A stretch of DNA of 64,000 nt from Kineosporiaceae bacterium SCSIO 59966 (GCA_020881835.1 CP052876.1:2852001-2916000), one strand, 5' to 3'; positions 48,575 to 57,845 are shown, counted from the first letter of the stretch. The notes: generated by a model from the sequence alone, not told the origin. Program-made: numbers and translations.

Positions 48575-48592
48575 GTGATGCCATGGCATCAC
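48575..48592. promoter_or_regulatory. Perfect 18-bp palindrome, probable VapB operator
   Basis: GTGATGCCATGGCATCAC is self-complementary over all 18 bases. It sits 23 bp before the antitoxin ATG, where ribbon-helix-helix antitoxins bind to repress their own operon. Confidence 0.75.
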
Positions 48593-48615
48593 GCCCGATG
48601 ATGTTAGGCTGTCAC

Positions 48616-48870
48616 ATGCGCACGACGGTCACCCTGGATGCCGACACCGAGCAGCTGCTCCGGCAGCGGATGAAGGAACGCGGCATCTCGTTCAAGCAGG
48701 CCCTGAACGAGGCGGTGCGTGAAGGGCTCGCGGGTCGCCGCCCGCCGCGGCAGTTCCGCACGCGCACAGCGCCGATGGGACGCCCCACGGTCTCGCTCGA
48801 CAAGGCGCTGCAGCTGGCGGGGGACCTCGAGGACGAGGAGCTGCTGCGGCGGATGCGGGCCGGCAAGTGA
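48616..48870 (+). CDS. Ribbon-helix-helix antitoxin (VapB-like)
   Basis: 84 residues. The N-terminal MRTTVTLDADTEQLLRQRMK is a ribbon-helix-helix DNA-binding motif, followed by FKQALNEAVREGL. The C-terminal half would thread into the toxin. ATG 48616 is used; an in-frame ATG at 48583 lies inside the palindromic operator. The stop overlaps the toxin start (GTGA, 48867-48870), the usual arrangement for toxin-antitoxin pairs. Confidence 0.88.
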   Translation: MRTTVTLDADTEQLLRQRMKERGISFKQALNEAVREGLAGRRPPRQFRTRTAPMGRPTVSLDKALQLAGDLEDEELLRRMRAGK

Positions 48871-49298
48871 AGCTCGTGGACGGCAACGTCCTGCTCTACG
48901 CCGTCAACGAGGACGCCGAGCACCACGAGGAGGCCAGAGGCTGGCTGGACGACGCACTGTCCGGCGCCGCGTCGGTCGGCCTCGCCTGGGTTCCGGTACT
49001 CGCCTTCCTGCGTCTGAGCACGCGGGTGGACCTGTTTCCCCGTCCGCTGAGCGTGAGCGCGGCCGTGGACGTCGTCCAGGACTGGCTGTCCCAGCCGAGC
49101 GCCGACGTGGTCCACCCGACCGCCCGTCACCTGGACGTCATGGGGTCCTTGCTGGCGCAGGTGGGCAGCGGAGGAAACCTCGTCTCCGACGCGCACCTGG
49201 CCGCGCTCGCCGTGGAGCACCGCGCCGAGATCGTCTCCTACGACAACGACTTCAGCCGGTTCCCGGGGGTGAGGTGGGAGCGTCCCGTCAGCCCCTGA
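48867..49298 (+). CDS. PIN-domain toxin (VapC-like)
   Basis: 143 residues. PIN motifs are MKLVDGNVLLYAVNEDAEHH (first acidic site), NLVSDAHLAALAVEH (second acidic site) and SYDNDFSRFPG (third). The middle segment WVPVLAFLRLST lacks the Glu found at this place in many VapC toxins, as do some close relatives. The family cuts RNA, often tRNA, when free of antitoxin. It begins with GTG inside the antitoxin stop. A perfect hairpin follows and separates it from the convergent opu operon. Confidence 0.88.
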   Translation: MKLVDGNVLLYAVNEDAEHHEEARGWLDDALSGAASVGLAWVPVLAFLRLSTRVDLFPRPLSVSAAVDVVQDWLSQPSADVVHPTARHLDVMGSLLAQVGSGGNLVSDAHLAALAVEHRAEIVSYDNDFSRFPGVRWERPVSP

Positions 49299-49317
49299 CC
49301 GGACCGTCCACGGTGCG

Positions 49318-49355
49318 CGCCGACCGTGCCACCCCAAGGAGCGGCACGGTCGGCG
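49318..49355. terminator. Bidirectional terminator hairpin between vapC and opuAC
   Basis: Perfect 13-bp arms CGCCGACCGTGCC (49318-49330) and GGCACGGTCGGCG (49343-49355) around a 12-nt loop, in the 91-bp gap between convergent genes. A short T-rich run (GTTGT) follows on the plus strand. Confidence 0.8.
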
Positions 49356-49389
49356 GTTGTACCTCAGGCGCCGGACGACGACGCGGGCG

Positions 49390-50409
49390 TCAGCCCAGCT
49401 CGCCGGCCTTGAGCTGGTCGACGAACTCGGGGTTCGCCTCCAGCCACTCGGCGACGGCGGCCTCATGGTCCTCGCCGGCGTAGTGCTCCTCGCTGAACAT
49501 GAGGTTCTCCAGCTCGGCCAGCTGCTCGTCGGTGAAGACGAAGTTGCGGACCAGCTGGGCGACGTTCGGCATCTCCTCCTCGATGTCGCCGCGGCCGAAG
49601 GAGTAGATGAACTCGGCCTCACCCATGGCGCCCTCGGGGTCCTCGAGGTCCCTGACCGGGAACGCGTCGTAGGCCCAGTGCGGCCGCCACAGGGTGACGA
49701 CGATGTTCTCCCCGGAGTCCGTCGCCGACTTCAGCTCGGAGAGCATCGCCGGGGTGGATGACTCGCGGAACTCGAGGTCGTCGAGCTCGTAGGTCGGGAT
49801 CGCCTCGTCCTTGGTGATGCGGGTCAGGCCGGCGCCGGGCTCGATCCCGTACAGCACTCCGCCGAACTCCTCGGCGTGCTCGTTGAGCTCGGCCAGCGAC
49901 TCCACCGGCGCGTCCTCGTTGACGGCGATGGTCAGCTTGGCGTTGTCGTACCAGCAGCCGAGGCTCGTCATGTCCTCGCCGTACCGCTCGAGGTAGTCCT
50001 CGTGGGTGAGCGGCAGCCAGGTGTCCAGGCTGATGTCGACGTCCCCGTCGGCGAGGCCGGTGTACATCGGAGCGGCCTCGTACTCGGTGAGGTTCACCGT
50101 GTACCCCATGCCCTCGAGGACGTTGGCGTACAGGTAGGACGCGGCGTAGGACTCGTCCCAGCCGCTGAAGACCCCGATGTCGACGGTGGTGTCGGCGTCC
50201 TCACCGGTGCCCTCGGGGTCCGGGACGGGGGCGAGACCCTCGGTCATGTCGCAGTCGCTCCACTGGGAGGCGGCCGCGGTCTGCTCACCGCCGGCGTCGG
50301 TGGTCTCCTCGGTGTCACCGGAGCCGGTGTTGGACGCCCCGCAGGCGCTCAGCACCAGGGCGCCCGTGAGCAGGCCGGTCGTGCGGATGAGCTTCGTCGG
50401 TTGACGCAC
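49390..50409 (-). CDS. opuAC: Glycine betaine/proline-type ABC substrate-binding lipoprotein
   Basis: A 339-residue OpuAC-family protein. Start GTG 50409, with AGGAAG upstream, gives a signal peptide with lipobox LSAC, followed by an acidic Thr/Glu/Gly linker. The binding domain has GVFSGWDESYAASYLYANVL, DISLDTWLPLTHEDYL and LWRPHWAYDAF, with tryptophans suited to a quaternary-ammonium cage. It delivers a compatible solute for osmotic protection. It is the last gene of the opu operon, 44 bp after the permease. Confidence 0.92.
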   Translation of the reverse strand: MRQPTKLIRTTGLLTGALVLSACGASNTGSGDTEETTDAGGEQTAAASQWSDCDMTEGLAPVPDPEGTGEDADTTVDIGVFSGWDESYAASYLYANVLEGMGYTVNLTEYEAAPMYTGLADGDVDISLDTWLPLTHEDYLERYGEDMTSLGCWYDNAKLTIAVNEDAPVESLAELNEHAEEFGGVLYGIEPGAGLTRITKDEAIPTYELDDLEFRESSTPAMLSELKSATDSGENIVVTLWRPHWAYDAFPVRDLEDPEGAMGEAEFIYSFGRGDIEEEMPNVAQLVRNFVFTDEQLAELENLMFSEEHYAGEDHEAAVAEWLEANPEFVDQLKAGELG

Positions 50410-50453
50410 AGAGCACTTCCTTTCCTTGGGGTGTGACATTCAGAGGGCGCCGG

Positions 50454-51335
50454 TCAGTCGCGCAGACGGGCGGCCCGGGTCACGGGCGCCCGGTCGCCGA
50501 GCGAGGACAGCAGGCGGTCGAGGTAGATGGCGAGGATGACGACGGCGAGGCCAGCCTCGACGCCGCGGGCGACGTCCACCCGACCGAGGGCGCTGAGCAC
50601 CTCGCTGCCCAGGCCGCCGGCACCGACCATCGAGGCGAGGACGACCATCGACAGGGCCAGCATGATCACCTGGTTGACGCCGGCCATGATGGTGGGCAGG
50701 GCCAGCGGAAGCTGGATCTGCCGCAGGATCCGGCCCGGCGGAGAGCCGAAAGCCCGCCCTGCCTCCACCACCTCGGGGTCGACCTGACGGATCGCCAGCT
50801 CGGTGAGCCGGACGCCGGGCGGCATGGCGAAGACGACCGTGGCCACCATCCCGGGGACGGCGCCGATGCCGAAGGCGGCCAGGCTCGGGATGAGGTACAC
50901 CATCGCCGGCATGGTCTGCATGAAGTCGAGGACCGGCCGGACGACGTGACTCACCGTCTCCGAACGGGCCGCCCAGATGCCGAGCGGGACGGCCAGGACG
51001 ACGGACACCGTCGCGGCCATGATGACCAGCGCCAGCGTGTCCATCGCGGTCAGCCACTGGTCGAGGGCCCGGATGAGGTAGAAACCGAGCGCGGTGAACA
51101 GCGCGAACCGCCAGCTGCGCAGCCACCAGGCCAGCGCGGTGAAGACGATGATGACCAGCCAGAACGGCGGCGCGGCCAGGGCCCCGCTGAGCAGGTCGTA
51201 GACCTGTGCCAGGCCGGCCTTGATGCCGTCGAAGACGGCTTCGAACGTAGAGGTCAGCCACTCGGTGGCCTCGGCGATCCAGTCCCCGAGCGGGAGCCGC
51301 GGGTTGGCCGGGTCGAAGGCCAGCAGCAGGCTCAC
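50454..51335 (-). CDS. opuAB: Glycine betaine ABC transporter permease
   Basis: 293 residues with about seven membrane helices. The inner-membrane permease motif is in [29 protein letters not shown], where the EAA loop contacts the ATPase. A membrane-proximal N-terminal helix ([27 protein letters not shown]) matches the ProW/OpuAB class. The GTG start overlaps the ATPase stop (GTGA, 51332-51335). Confidence 0.93.
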   Translation of the reverse strand: MSLLLAFDPANPRLPLGDWIAEATEWLTSTFEAVFDGIKAGLAQVYDLLSGALAAPPFWLVIIVFTALAWWLRSWRFALFTALGFYLIRALDQWLTAMDTLALVIMAATVSVVLAVPLGIWAARSETVSHVVRPVLDFMQTMPAMVYLIPSLAAFGIGAVPGMVATVVFAMPPGVRLTELAIRQVDPEVVEAGRAFGSPPGRILRQIQLPLALPTIMAGVNQVIMLALSMVVLASMVGAGGLGSEVLSALGRVDVARGVEAGLAVVILAIYLDRLLSSLGDRAPVTRAARLRD

Positions 51336-52558
51336 GGGGCCACCTCCACCGGCTCGACCGAGGTGCCGGCGGGGTCGTCCTCGGTGCTGCCGGCCATGGC
51401 GGCCAGCAGCGTGACCCGCGGGATGACGCCGAGGAGCCGGCCGTCGTCGTCCACGACGGCGAGCGGGACGGCGGACTCCGCCGAGGGAGCGAACAGCTCG
51501 GCGAGGGTGGTCGACTCGGACACGCTCGCGACGTCCGGGGTGATGATCGCCTGCAGGGACTGCTCGTTGCGCCGGACGGCGGCCATGGCGTCGCTGTCCC
51601 GGACCAGGCCGCGTAGCCGCCGGTCCCGGTCGACGACGATCACGCCTCCGCTCTGGTGCTCGCGCATGACGGTGAGCGCGGTGCGCGGCCCGGCGCCCGA
51701 GAACACCACGGCACGCGCCGGCTCCATCACGGACCCGGCGGTGAGCACCCGGGACTTGTCGACGTCCGCGACGAACTCGGCGACGTAGTCGTTGGCCGGG
51801 TCGGTGAGGATCTCCTCGCCCGTACCGACCTGGACGACGCGGCCGTCGCGCATGACGGCGATCCGGTCACCGATGTACATGGCCTCGTTGAGGTCGTGGG
51901 TGATGAACACGACCGTCTTGCCGAGCCGCTGCTGCAGGTCGACGAGCTGGGTCTGCATCTCCCGCCGGATGAGCGGGTCCAGGGCGCTGAACGCCTCGTC
52001 CATGAGCAGGATGTCGGTCTGGGCGGCGAGCGCGCGGGCCAGTCCGACGCGCTGCTTCATCCCGCCGGAGAGCTGGGAGGGGAACTTGTCCTCCCAGCCG
52101 GTGAGGCCGACGAGGTCAAGAGCCTCACGGGCGCGTTCGGCCCGTTCCGCCGGCGGGACGCCCTGGATGTCGAGGGCGTAGGCGGCGTTCTCCAGGACGG
52201 TCCGGTGCGGCAGGAGCGCGAAGTGCTGGAACACCATGCTCATCCGGCGCATCCGGACCTCGCGGAGCCGGGCCGGGTCGGCGCGAGTGATGTCGACCCC
52301 GTCGACCTCGACGGTGCCGGCAGTGGGCTCGAGCAGCCCGTTGAGCATCCGGATGAGCGTCGACTTGCCGGAGCCGGACAGACCCATGACGACGAAGATC
52401 TCGCCGGGCTGGACCTCGAAGCTGACGTCGATGACCGCGGGCGTGACGCCCATCGGCAGCACCTCGTCGCGGGTGGCGCCGTCCCTGAGCCGCCGGACCG
52501 CCTCCTCGGCCCGACGGCCGAAGACCTTGTAGACGCCGTCGGCGCGGATCGCCGCCAC
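51332..52558 (-). CDS. opuAA: Glycine betaine ABC transporter ATPase with CBS domains
   Basis: 408 residues. The ABC domain has [24 protein letters not shown] and [14 protein letters not shown] pair of CBS domains occupies about 270-390 ([23 protein letters not shown] and [16 protein letters not shown]). In OpuA these domains sense ionic strength and gate transport, so the system is probably self-regulated by osmolarity. GTG 52558 is chosen because AGGAGG lies 7-8 nt upstream; GTG 52564 is too close to it. First gene of the operon. Confidence 0.94.
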   Translation of the reverse strand: MAAIRADGVYKVFGRRAEEAVRRLRDGATRDEVLPMGVTPAVIDVSFEVQPGEIFVVMGLSGSGKSTLIRMLNGLLEPTAGTVEVDGVDITRADPARLREVRMRRMSMVFQHFALLPHRTVLENAAYALDIQGVPPAERAERAREALDLVGLTGWEDKFPSQLSGGMKQRVGLARALAAQTDILLMDEAFSALDPLIRREMQTQLVDLQQRLGKTVVFITHDLNEAMYIGDRIAVMRDGRVVQVGTGEEILTDPANDYVAEFVADVDKSRVLTAGSVMEPARAVVFSGAGPRTALTVMREHQSGGVIVVDRDRRLRGLVRDSDAMAAVRRNEQSLQAIITPDVASVSESTTLAELFAPSAESAVPLAVVDDDGRLLGVIPRVTLLAAMAGSTEDDPAGTSVEPVEVAP

Positions 52559-52765
52559 CGTCACACCTCCTCGATCGATGTGCCGGGTACCGCGCACCGC
52601 CGTCCGCGACAGCGCCCCGGCATCGCACAGCCGTGGCCACGCGGCTGTCGACCGTAGGCGAGATGGCCGTCACATTGCCAATCTGCGGCGATCCTGTGGT
52701 GTGGCTCACGTCCGGTCGGAGGGCCGTGGGAGGGCGCGGCGGCAGGCCGGTATGCTGCCCGGGGT

Positions 52766-52785
52766 CAACGCCCCCCGGGGCGTTG
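52766..52785 (+). other. Perfect hairpin just before tRNA-Gly
   Basis: CAACGCCCC-CC-GGGGCGTTG is a perfect 9-bp stem five bases before the tRNA. A TATGCT box at 52751-52756 could be the -10 of the tRNA promoter; the hairpin would then lie in the 5' leader removed by RNase P. Confidence 0.5.
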
Positions 52786-52789
52786 GCGC

Positions 52790-52860
52790 GCGGGTGTAGT
52801 TCAATGGCAGAACATCAGCTTCCCAAGCTGACAGTGCGGGTTCGATTCCCGTCACCCGCT
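52790..52860 (+). tRNA. tRNA-Gly (anticodon CCC)
   Basis: 71 nt that fold into the full cloverleaf. Acceptor GCGGGTG pairs with CACCCGC; the D arm is GTTC/GAAC, the anticodon arm TCAGC/GCTGA with loop TTCCCAA, and the T arm GCGGG/CCCGT with loop TTCGATT. The anticodon CCC reads GGG. CCA is not encoded (TCCG follows). Remnants of an integrated element start right after it, so its 3' end was probably an attachment site. Confidence 0.96.
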
Positions 52861-52966
52861 CCGCGTTTTCGCAGGTCAGAGCGGTACAGCGGCTCTGTCG
52901 GACCTCCCTGGGACCCTTCTGCTGGTCGGCTCGCGCCATAACGTGCCATAGCGAAGAGGTCCGACC

Positions 52967-53110
52967 ATGACGACTGCGACCGCATCCCGACGCCACCGCC
53001 GAGCCTCCGGCGCCGTCCGCCGACTCCCGTCCGGGAGGTGGCAGGCGAGGTATACACGGGGCCCGACGGCGCGCTGCGCACCTCGGGGACGATCCCCACC
53101 AAGGCTGAGG
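52967..53110 (+). pseudogene. Tyrosine integrase, N-terminal fragment with frameshift
   Basis: ATG 52967 opens MTTATASRRHRRASGAVRRL, then PSGRWQARYT, the typical arm-DNA-binding start of actinobacterial phage and ICE integrases. The expected continuation GPDGALRTSGTIPTKAEA is in a different frame, so one base was gained or lost near 53053. Nothing resembling the catalytic domain follows. A 10-bp inverted repeat (GTCGGACCTC at 52897-52906, GAGGTCCGAC at 52956-52965) lies immediately upstream. Position next to tRNA-Gly is classic for integrases. Confidence 0.75.
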
Positions 53111-53196
53111 GCCCACCCAAGTTCAGACCCTCGGCAACAAACCCTCGTCTGCAATAGAATTCTCTGTGAGGGTTCAGTTACGGAGGGTCGGCAACC

Positions 53197-53831
53197 ATGA
53201 CGTCTGGCTTCGCGTCCCTCATGTCCACCTCCAAGCCGCGCGAGGTGCTACCGAGGCGGCGCAGTTGGCCGCGCTCATGGAGGCGGTAGCGACCAGCAAC
53301 CTCCCGAACGCCGCCGTCGCGGACGGCGCCGGACCAGGCACCCTGGCCGCCGCACTCCGCATCCTCAGCGCCGCGCTCCCCACGGACGGGCCGGCCACCG
53401 TCGTCATCGACGAGCTCCCGTGGTTGCTGGAGGCGATCGCGAGTGGCGCAGGCGAGCTCCAGGGCGTATGGGACACCGACCTCAGCAAACGCCCCGTTCT
53501 CCTGATCCTCCTCGGCAGCGACCTGTCGATGATGGAGCGTCTCGACCACTACGGAGAGCCGTTCCACGGGCGTGCGGCCCCGATGATCCTGCGCGAACTC
53601 AGCCCTCGTGACGTCGCGACCATGACCGGCCTCACCGGGGTGGCCGCGTTCGACGCGTTCCTGATCACCGGGGGACAGCCGCTCGTCACGACGGACTGGG
53701 AGCACGGCGAGGCCCCGCACAGCTTCCTCGAGCGCTCCCTGTCACGCTCGACGTCGGCGCTGATCGTGCAGGGCGCTCGCATTCTCGACTCGGCCGTCCT
53801 CACAGCGCAGGGGCAAGCACCGAACCGATGA
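53197..53831 (+). pseudogene. AAA-type ATPase (PF01637-like) lacking P-loop and C-terminus
   Basis: The long frame (53166-53831) carries a recognisable middle part: LMEAVATSNLPNAAV, Walker B PATVVIDELPWLLEA, then RPVLLILLGSDLSMMERLD and FDAFLITGGQPLV, as in bacterial ATP-binding proteins of the archaeal-ATPase class. The Walker A segment that should precede it is missing. A ribosome-site-like GGAGG before ATG 53197 opens a different frame (MTSGFASLMSTSKPREVL), suggesting an internal deletion with a frame change. The C-terminal domain is also absent. The upstream 50 bp are AT-rich and may be its old promoter. Confidence 0.65.
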
Positions 53832-54073
53832 CGCTGCCGCCACCGCGATGACGCGCGTGGCGCGCCCGATGACGCCGACAGCTCCGGCGCGCCGCGTCAT
53901 CGCTTCTCTGGCGACCGGGCGCTCCCGTCATCGGTTCGACCATCGGCGCTGAGCAGGCTGACGTCGACTGCTCGACCCGACTCGGGCCGGCGGGGGCGCG
54001 GGCGAGGCGTCTTCTCGCTCCCACCGCACACCTCCCGGTGGCGATAGTCGACGAGGGAAGGAGGTGGCTCCCG

Positions 54074-54295
54074 GTGATGTCGCTGCACAAGCTCATGGCG
54101 GGCAACGGCTACTCGTACCTCACCCGACACGTGGCCGCAGGCGACGCCGGCCTCACGGGCCTGGGCGATGACGCAACGGCGCGCCTGCGACCGGCCGCGG
54201 CCGTCACCGAGGCCGCGATGGCCGCCGTCTTCCGCGGTGGTCGCAGAATGGAGACCATCTCTTCGCAAAATCGCCCCGCTGCTCAGCCGTGTTGA
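54074..54295 (+). pseudogene. MobF/TrwC-type relaxase, N-terminal stub
   Basis: GGAGG followed by GTG ATG opens MSLHKLMAGNGYSYLTRHVA, then AGDAGLTGLGD. This matches the conserved start of MobF relaxases of actinobacterial plasmids and integrative elements (SxHKLxAGxGYxYLTRxVA). After about 35 residues the likeness ends and the frame stops at 54295. The HUH nuclease and helicase domains are gone. It shows that the element beside tRNA-Gly was once mobilisable or conjugative. Confidence 0.7.
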
Positions 54296-54440
54296 GTCAC
54301 GGTCAGCCGTCACGCCACTGGGACCGTCAGCTTGCTGCGCCGGGCCGACCCGTTCCCGCACCCGCCACGCCGTCGGCATCGAGGCCACCGCCCCGACCAG
54401 CTCCTCGGACCCTTGTCGCAGGTCGCACACGGCTCTTCTT

Positions 54441-54502
54441 CTTGGGCATGGAGTACTTCTTGGGCATGGAGTACTTCTTGGGCATGGAGTACTTCTTGGG
54501 CA
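54441..54502. repeat. 18-bp tandem repeat, three full copies and a partial
   Basis: The unit CTTGGGCATGGAGTACTT is repeated perfectly at 54441-54458, 54459-54476 and 54477-54494, with a partial copy to 54502. Copies are head to tail without spacers. It lies in decayed island DNA and no gene is evident. Confidence 0.95.
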
Positions 54503-54600
54503 GGGATCACGTCGGGAAGATGACGCGTGTGAGACGTGGAACCGATGCGTGAACATCTCGGGCAGCAGGCTGGTCAAGGCCGCGGCGCCCCCGCGGCCGG

Positions 54601-54882
54601 TCAGCTGCGCACCAGCCGGGCGATGGCCGCCGAGGCTTCCTGGACCTTCTCCTCATGGACGCTGCCGCCGGTCTGCGCGGCCTCCGCCAGGCAGTGGTGC
54701 AGGTGATCGTCGAGGAGGAGCAGCCCGACCGACTGCAGCGCCCGCGTGGTGGCGGACACCTGGGTCAGGACGTCGATGCAGTACGCGCCCCCGTCGACCA
54801 TCCGGGCGATGCCGCGCACCTGCCCCTCGATCCGGTGCAGCCGGGCCAGGAGGGCGTCACGCTCCGACTGTGTGGCGGCCAT
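54601..54882 (-). CDS. csoR: CsoR-type copper-sensing repressor
   Basis: 93 residues, all helical. The Cu(I) ligands of CsoR are present: Cys in GAYCIDVLTQ, His in DDHLHHC and Cys in HHCLAEA. The N-terminal RLHRIEGQVRGIARMV is the DUF156 signature. It would repress until Cu(I) binds. It follows the copper ATPase by 43 bp on the same strand; a matching operator is at 57846-57862. Confidence 0.94.
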   Translation of the reverse strand: MAATQSERDALLARLHRIEGQVRGIARMVDGGAYCIDVLTQVSATTRALQSVGLLLLDDHLHHCLAEAAQTGGSVHEEKVQEASAAIARLVRS

Positions 54883-54925
54883 GACAGTCCCTCCTGTCCC
54901 GGAGCTCGCAGGTCTCGGCCGGGTG

Positions 54926-57733
54926 TCAGTGCGACGGCGCGTGCTGGTGGCCGTAGACGTGCGGGTCGGCGTCGAAGGTCGCGGCGCAGCCGGGCGAGCA
55001 GAAGTAGAAGGTGCTGCCGTCGTGCTCGCGGGTGGCGGCGGCGGTCTTGGGGTCGACGTTCATGCCGCAGACCGGGTCGACGACGGTGGTCGCGGCGTGC
55101 TGGTCGTGGTCGTGGTGCATGGGGTTCTCCTCTTCTTCTTCGTGGTCGCGTCCGATCTCGACCACCGGGTCGGTGGTCCGGACGGGGACGGCGCTCGCGG
55201 TCGCGGCGGGTCCGGGGGTGAACCGGCGTAGCCGGTTGGCGTTGGTGACCACCGACAGCGAGGACAGGGCCATCGCCAGGGCGGCGATGATCGGACTGAG
55301 CTGCAGCCCGAAGGCGGGGTACAGCACGCCGGCGGCGATGGGGATGCCTATCGCGTTGTAGCCGAAGGCGAACACCAGGTTCTGGCGGATGTTGCGCATC
55401 GTGGCCCGGGACAGGTCGATGGCAGTGACCAGGCCGCCCAGGTTCCCCGAGATCAGGGTGATGTCCGAGGACTCGATGGCCACGTCCGTGCCGGTGCCGA
55501 TCGCCGAGCCGACGTCCGCCTGGGCCAGGGCGGGGGCGTCGTTGATGCCGTCGCCGACCATGCCGACGATGCCACCCTCGGCCTGCAGGCGCCGCACCTC
55601 GCGAGCCTTGTGCTCGGGCATCACCTCGGCGACGACCCGGCCGATGCCGACCTGGCGGGCAATCGCGGCGGCCGTGGCCCGGTTGTCCCCGGTCATCATC
55701 ACCACTTCGACGCCCCGCGCCCGCAGGTCGGCGACCGCGGCGATCGAGCCGTCCTTGATCGTGTCGGCAACGCCGATCACCCCGGCGGGCCGGCCGTCGA
55801 CCGCCACGAGCATCGGCGTCTTGCCGTCGGCCGCCAGCCGGTCCAGATCGGCCAGAAGCCCGGCGGCATCGACGCCCGCCTCGGACAACAGCCGGCGGTT
55901 CCCGACGAGCACCTCTACCCCGCCGACACCGGCGCGCACGCCCTGGCCGGTCACCGAGTCGAACGCAGCGGCTGTCGGCACGCCGACCCCCCGGTCGAGG
56001 GCTCCGGCGACGATCGCCGCGGCCAGCGGGTGCTCCGAGTCCCGTTCGGCGGCTGCGACGAGGGCGAGCAGCTCATCGGACTCGAAGCCCACCGCGGGCA
56101 GCACGTCGGTGAGCGACGGGGCGCCCTTGGTGATGGTGCCGGTCTTGTCCAGCACCACGGTGTCGAGCTTGTGGGCGGTCTCCAGCGCCTCGGCCGAGCG
56201 GATCAGGATGCCCGCGGTGGCGCCCTTGCCCGTGCCGACGGTGATCGACAGCGGGGTGGCCAGCCCGAGCGCGCACGGGCAGGCGATGATCAGCACCGCG
56301 ACCGCCGCGACCAGCCCCAGCACCCCGGCCGGGGACGGTCCCACCAGCCACCAGGCCACGAACGTCCAGACGGCGATCGCGATCACGGCGGGCACGAAGT
56401 AGCCGGACACCTTGTCGGCCAGCCGCTGAATCGGCGCCTTGGAGCCCTGGGCCTCGCGCACCAGCTTGATGATCTGCGCGAGCATGGTGTCCCCGCCGAC
56501 CTTGGTGGCGGTGTACCGGAACGAGCCGGTCTGGTTGATCGTCGCGCCGATCACCGTGTCGCCCGCGGTCTTGACGACGGGGATCGGCTCACCGGTGACC
56601 ATCGACTCGTCGACCGCCGAAGCGCCCGAGCTGACCTCGCCGTCGACCGGCAGCTTCTCCCCGGGCCGGATGACCACGGTGTCGCCGACGACGACCTGGT
56701 CCACCGGCAGCTCGAGCTCCTCGCCGCCGCGCACGACGCGGGCGGTGCGCGGCTGCAGGCCGATCAGGGCTCGGATCGCCTCGCCGGTGCCGGCCTTCGC
56801 CTTCGTCTCCAGCAGCCTGCCCAGCAGGATCAGGGTGAGGATGACCCCGACCGCCTCGTAGTACACCTCGCGCGAGTCGACCGGCAGCAGGCTCGGGGCG
56901 AACGTTGCCACGAGGCTGAACCCGAAGGCGGCGATCGTGCCCAGCGTGATCAGCGAGTTCATGTCCGCGGTCCGGTGCGACAGCGCCAGCCAGCCCGTGC
57001 GGTGAATCGGCCACCCCGTGTAGACCATCACCGGCGCGATCAGCAGCAGCTGCAACCACGGCCGCATGAGGAGCTCGGGCACCCAGGTGGCGCCGAACAG
57101 CTCGTGCGCCATCACCGCCACCAGCACGGGAGCGGTGAGCGCCGCGCCGACGATCACCCGGCGGCGAAGGTCAGTGATCTCCGCGGCGCGCTCGGCCGCC
57201 TCCGCGTCGCCCGGTCCGCCGTCATCAGGTCCGCTGGACGTGTCGTGCGCGCGCGGCGTGAGTGGACCGGTGAGCGTGGTGTCGTCGTGCGGGTGGCGCG
57301 CCGATGTCAGGGGCTCGGTGACAGCACTCGCCGTCGGCGAGCCCACGGTCCGCGACGCTGCCTTGGACCCGGCGACCACCTTGACGGTGCCGTGCAGCAT
57401 GTTCATCCCGCACGCGAATCCGTACTCGCCGACCTGCTGCGGGGTGAACTCGACCGCGGTAGTGGCGTAGGCCGGAAGGTTCTGGTTGACCTTGAAGTCC
57501 GGGAACACCACTCGCGAGGAGCAGTCGCCCGCCTCCTGCCGGTCGAACAGGAGCCGGACGGGTACACCCTGCTCCACCTCGATCACGTCGGGGCTGTAAC
57601 CGCCCTTGACCGCGACCGTCAGCGCCTGCACCCCACCTTCGACCGCTGCCCGGCTGGACGAGCGTGGACCGAAGAAGTACCAGCCCAGCGCCCCTGTCAG
57701 CAGCACCGCAATTGCGATCACGACCACGTCCAT
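54926..57733 (-). CDS. Copper P1B-type ATPase with N-terminal cupredoxin and C-terminal YHS domains
   Basis: 935 residues from ATG 57733, which AGGAGG precedes. Residues 1-25 form a membrane helix ([20 protein letters not shown]). Residues 35-125 form a cupredoxin-like domain with [11 protein letters not shown] and the copper-site-like [12 protein letters not shown]. The ATPase has [12 protein letters not shown] (TGE), the membrane metal site CPCAL, DKTGTI (phosphorylated Asp), SEHPLAAAI and GDGINDAP. The last 55 residues hold a His-rich stretch and a YHS-type domain ([30 protein letters not shown]). The usual heavy-metal-associated domain is absent. It probably exports Cu(I). Confidence 0.93.
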   Translation of the reverse strand: MDVVVIAIAVLLTGALGWYFFGPRSSSRAAVEGGVQALTVAVKGGYSPDVIEVEQGVPVRLLFDRQEAGDCSSRVVFPDFKVNQNLPAYATTAVEFTPQQVGEYGFACGMNMLHGTVKVVAGSKAASRTVGSPTASAVTEPLTSARHPHDDTTLTGPLTPRAHDTSSGPDDGGPGDAEAAERAAEITDLRRRVIVGAALTAPVLVAVMAHELFGATWVPELLMRPWLQLLLIAPVMVYTGWPIHRTGWLALSHRTADMNSLITLGTIAAFGFSLVATFAPSLLPVDSREVYYEAVGVILTLILLGRLLETKAKAGTGEAIRALIGLQPRTARVVRGGEELELPVDQVVVGDTVVIRPGEKLPVDGEVSSGASAVDESMVTGEPIPVVKTAGDTVIGATINQTGSFRYTATKVGGDTMLAQIIKLVREAQGSKAPIQRLADKVSGYFVPAVIAIAVWTFVAWWLVGPSPAGVLGLVAAVAVLIIACPCALGLATPLSITVGTGKGATAGILIRSAEALETAHKLDTVVLDKTGTITKGAPSLTDVLPAVGFESDELLALVAAAERDSEHPLAAAIVAGALDRGVGVPTAAAFDSVTGQGVRAGVGGVEVLVGNRRLLSEAGVDAAGLLADLDRLAADGKTPMLVAVDGRPAGVIGVADTIKDGSIAAVADLRARGVEVVMMTGDNRATAAAIARQVGIGRVVAEVMPEHKAREVRRLQAEGGIVGMVGDGINDAPALAQADVGSAIGTGTDVAIESSDITLISGNLGGLVTAIDLSRATMRNIRQNLVFAFGYNAIGIPIAAGVLYPAFGLQLSPIIAALAMALSSLSVVTNANRLRRFTPGPAATASAVPVRTTDPVVEIGRDHEEEEENPMHHDHDQHAATTVVDPVCGMNVDPKTAAATREHDGSTFYFCSPGCAATFDADPHVYGHQHAPSH

Positions 57734-57845
57734 GACGTCCGACCTCCTGTTCGACGTCCGCCTTCTGCCGGCGGCAGCTGGCCCCCCCACGGGCGAGGCG
57801 CACGGTGCACCACCAGGCCGTGCCGTCGGCACGGCCCCCGCCCTC

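Larger units (their letters stand above)
53832..54600. other. Degenerate island sequence
   Basis: Between the ATPase remnant and csoR there is no intact gene. It holds a relaxase stub (54074-54295) and an 18-bp tandem repeat (54441-54502). A minus-strand stretch near 54310-54410, reading LVGAVASMPTAWRVRERV, hints at an IS1380-type transposase scrap, too short to call. Confidence 0.5.

Noticed and set aside
54310-54410. IS1380-type transposase fragment on the minus strand
   Set aside because: The likeness (LVGAVASMPTAWRVRERV) is too short and the surrounding frame has no other transposase motif.
54441-54502. 18-bp repeats considered as CRISPR or iterons
   Set aside because: Units are directly adjacent with no spacers, and no replication or cas gene adjoins.
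52860-54600. Direct repeat of the tRNA-Gly 3' end as attR
   Set aside because: I looked for a second copy of the T-arm and acceptor sequence in the island and found only short chance matches.
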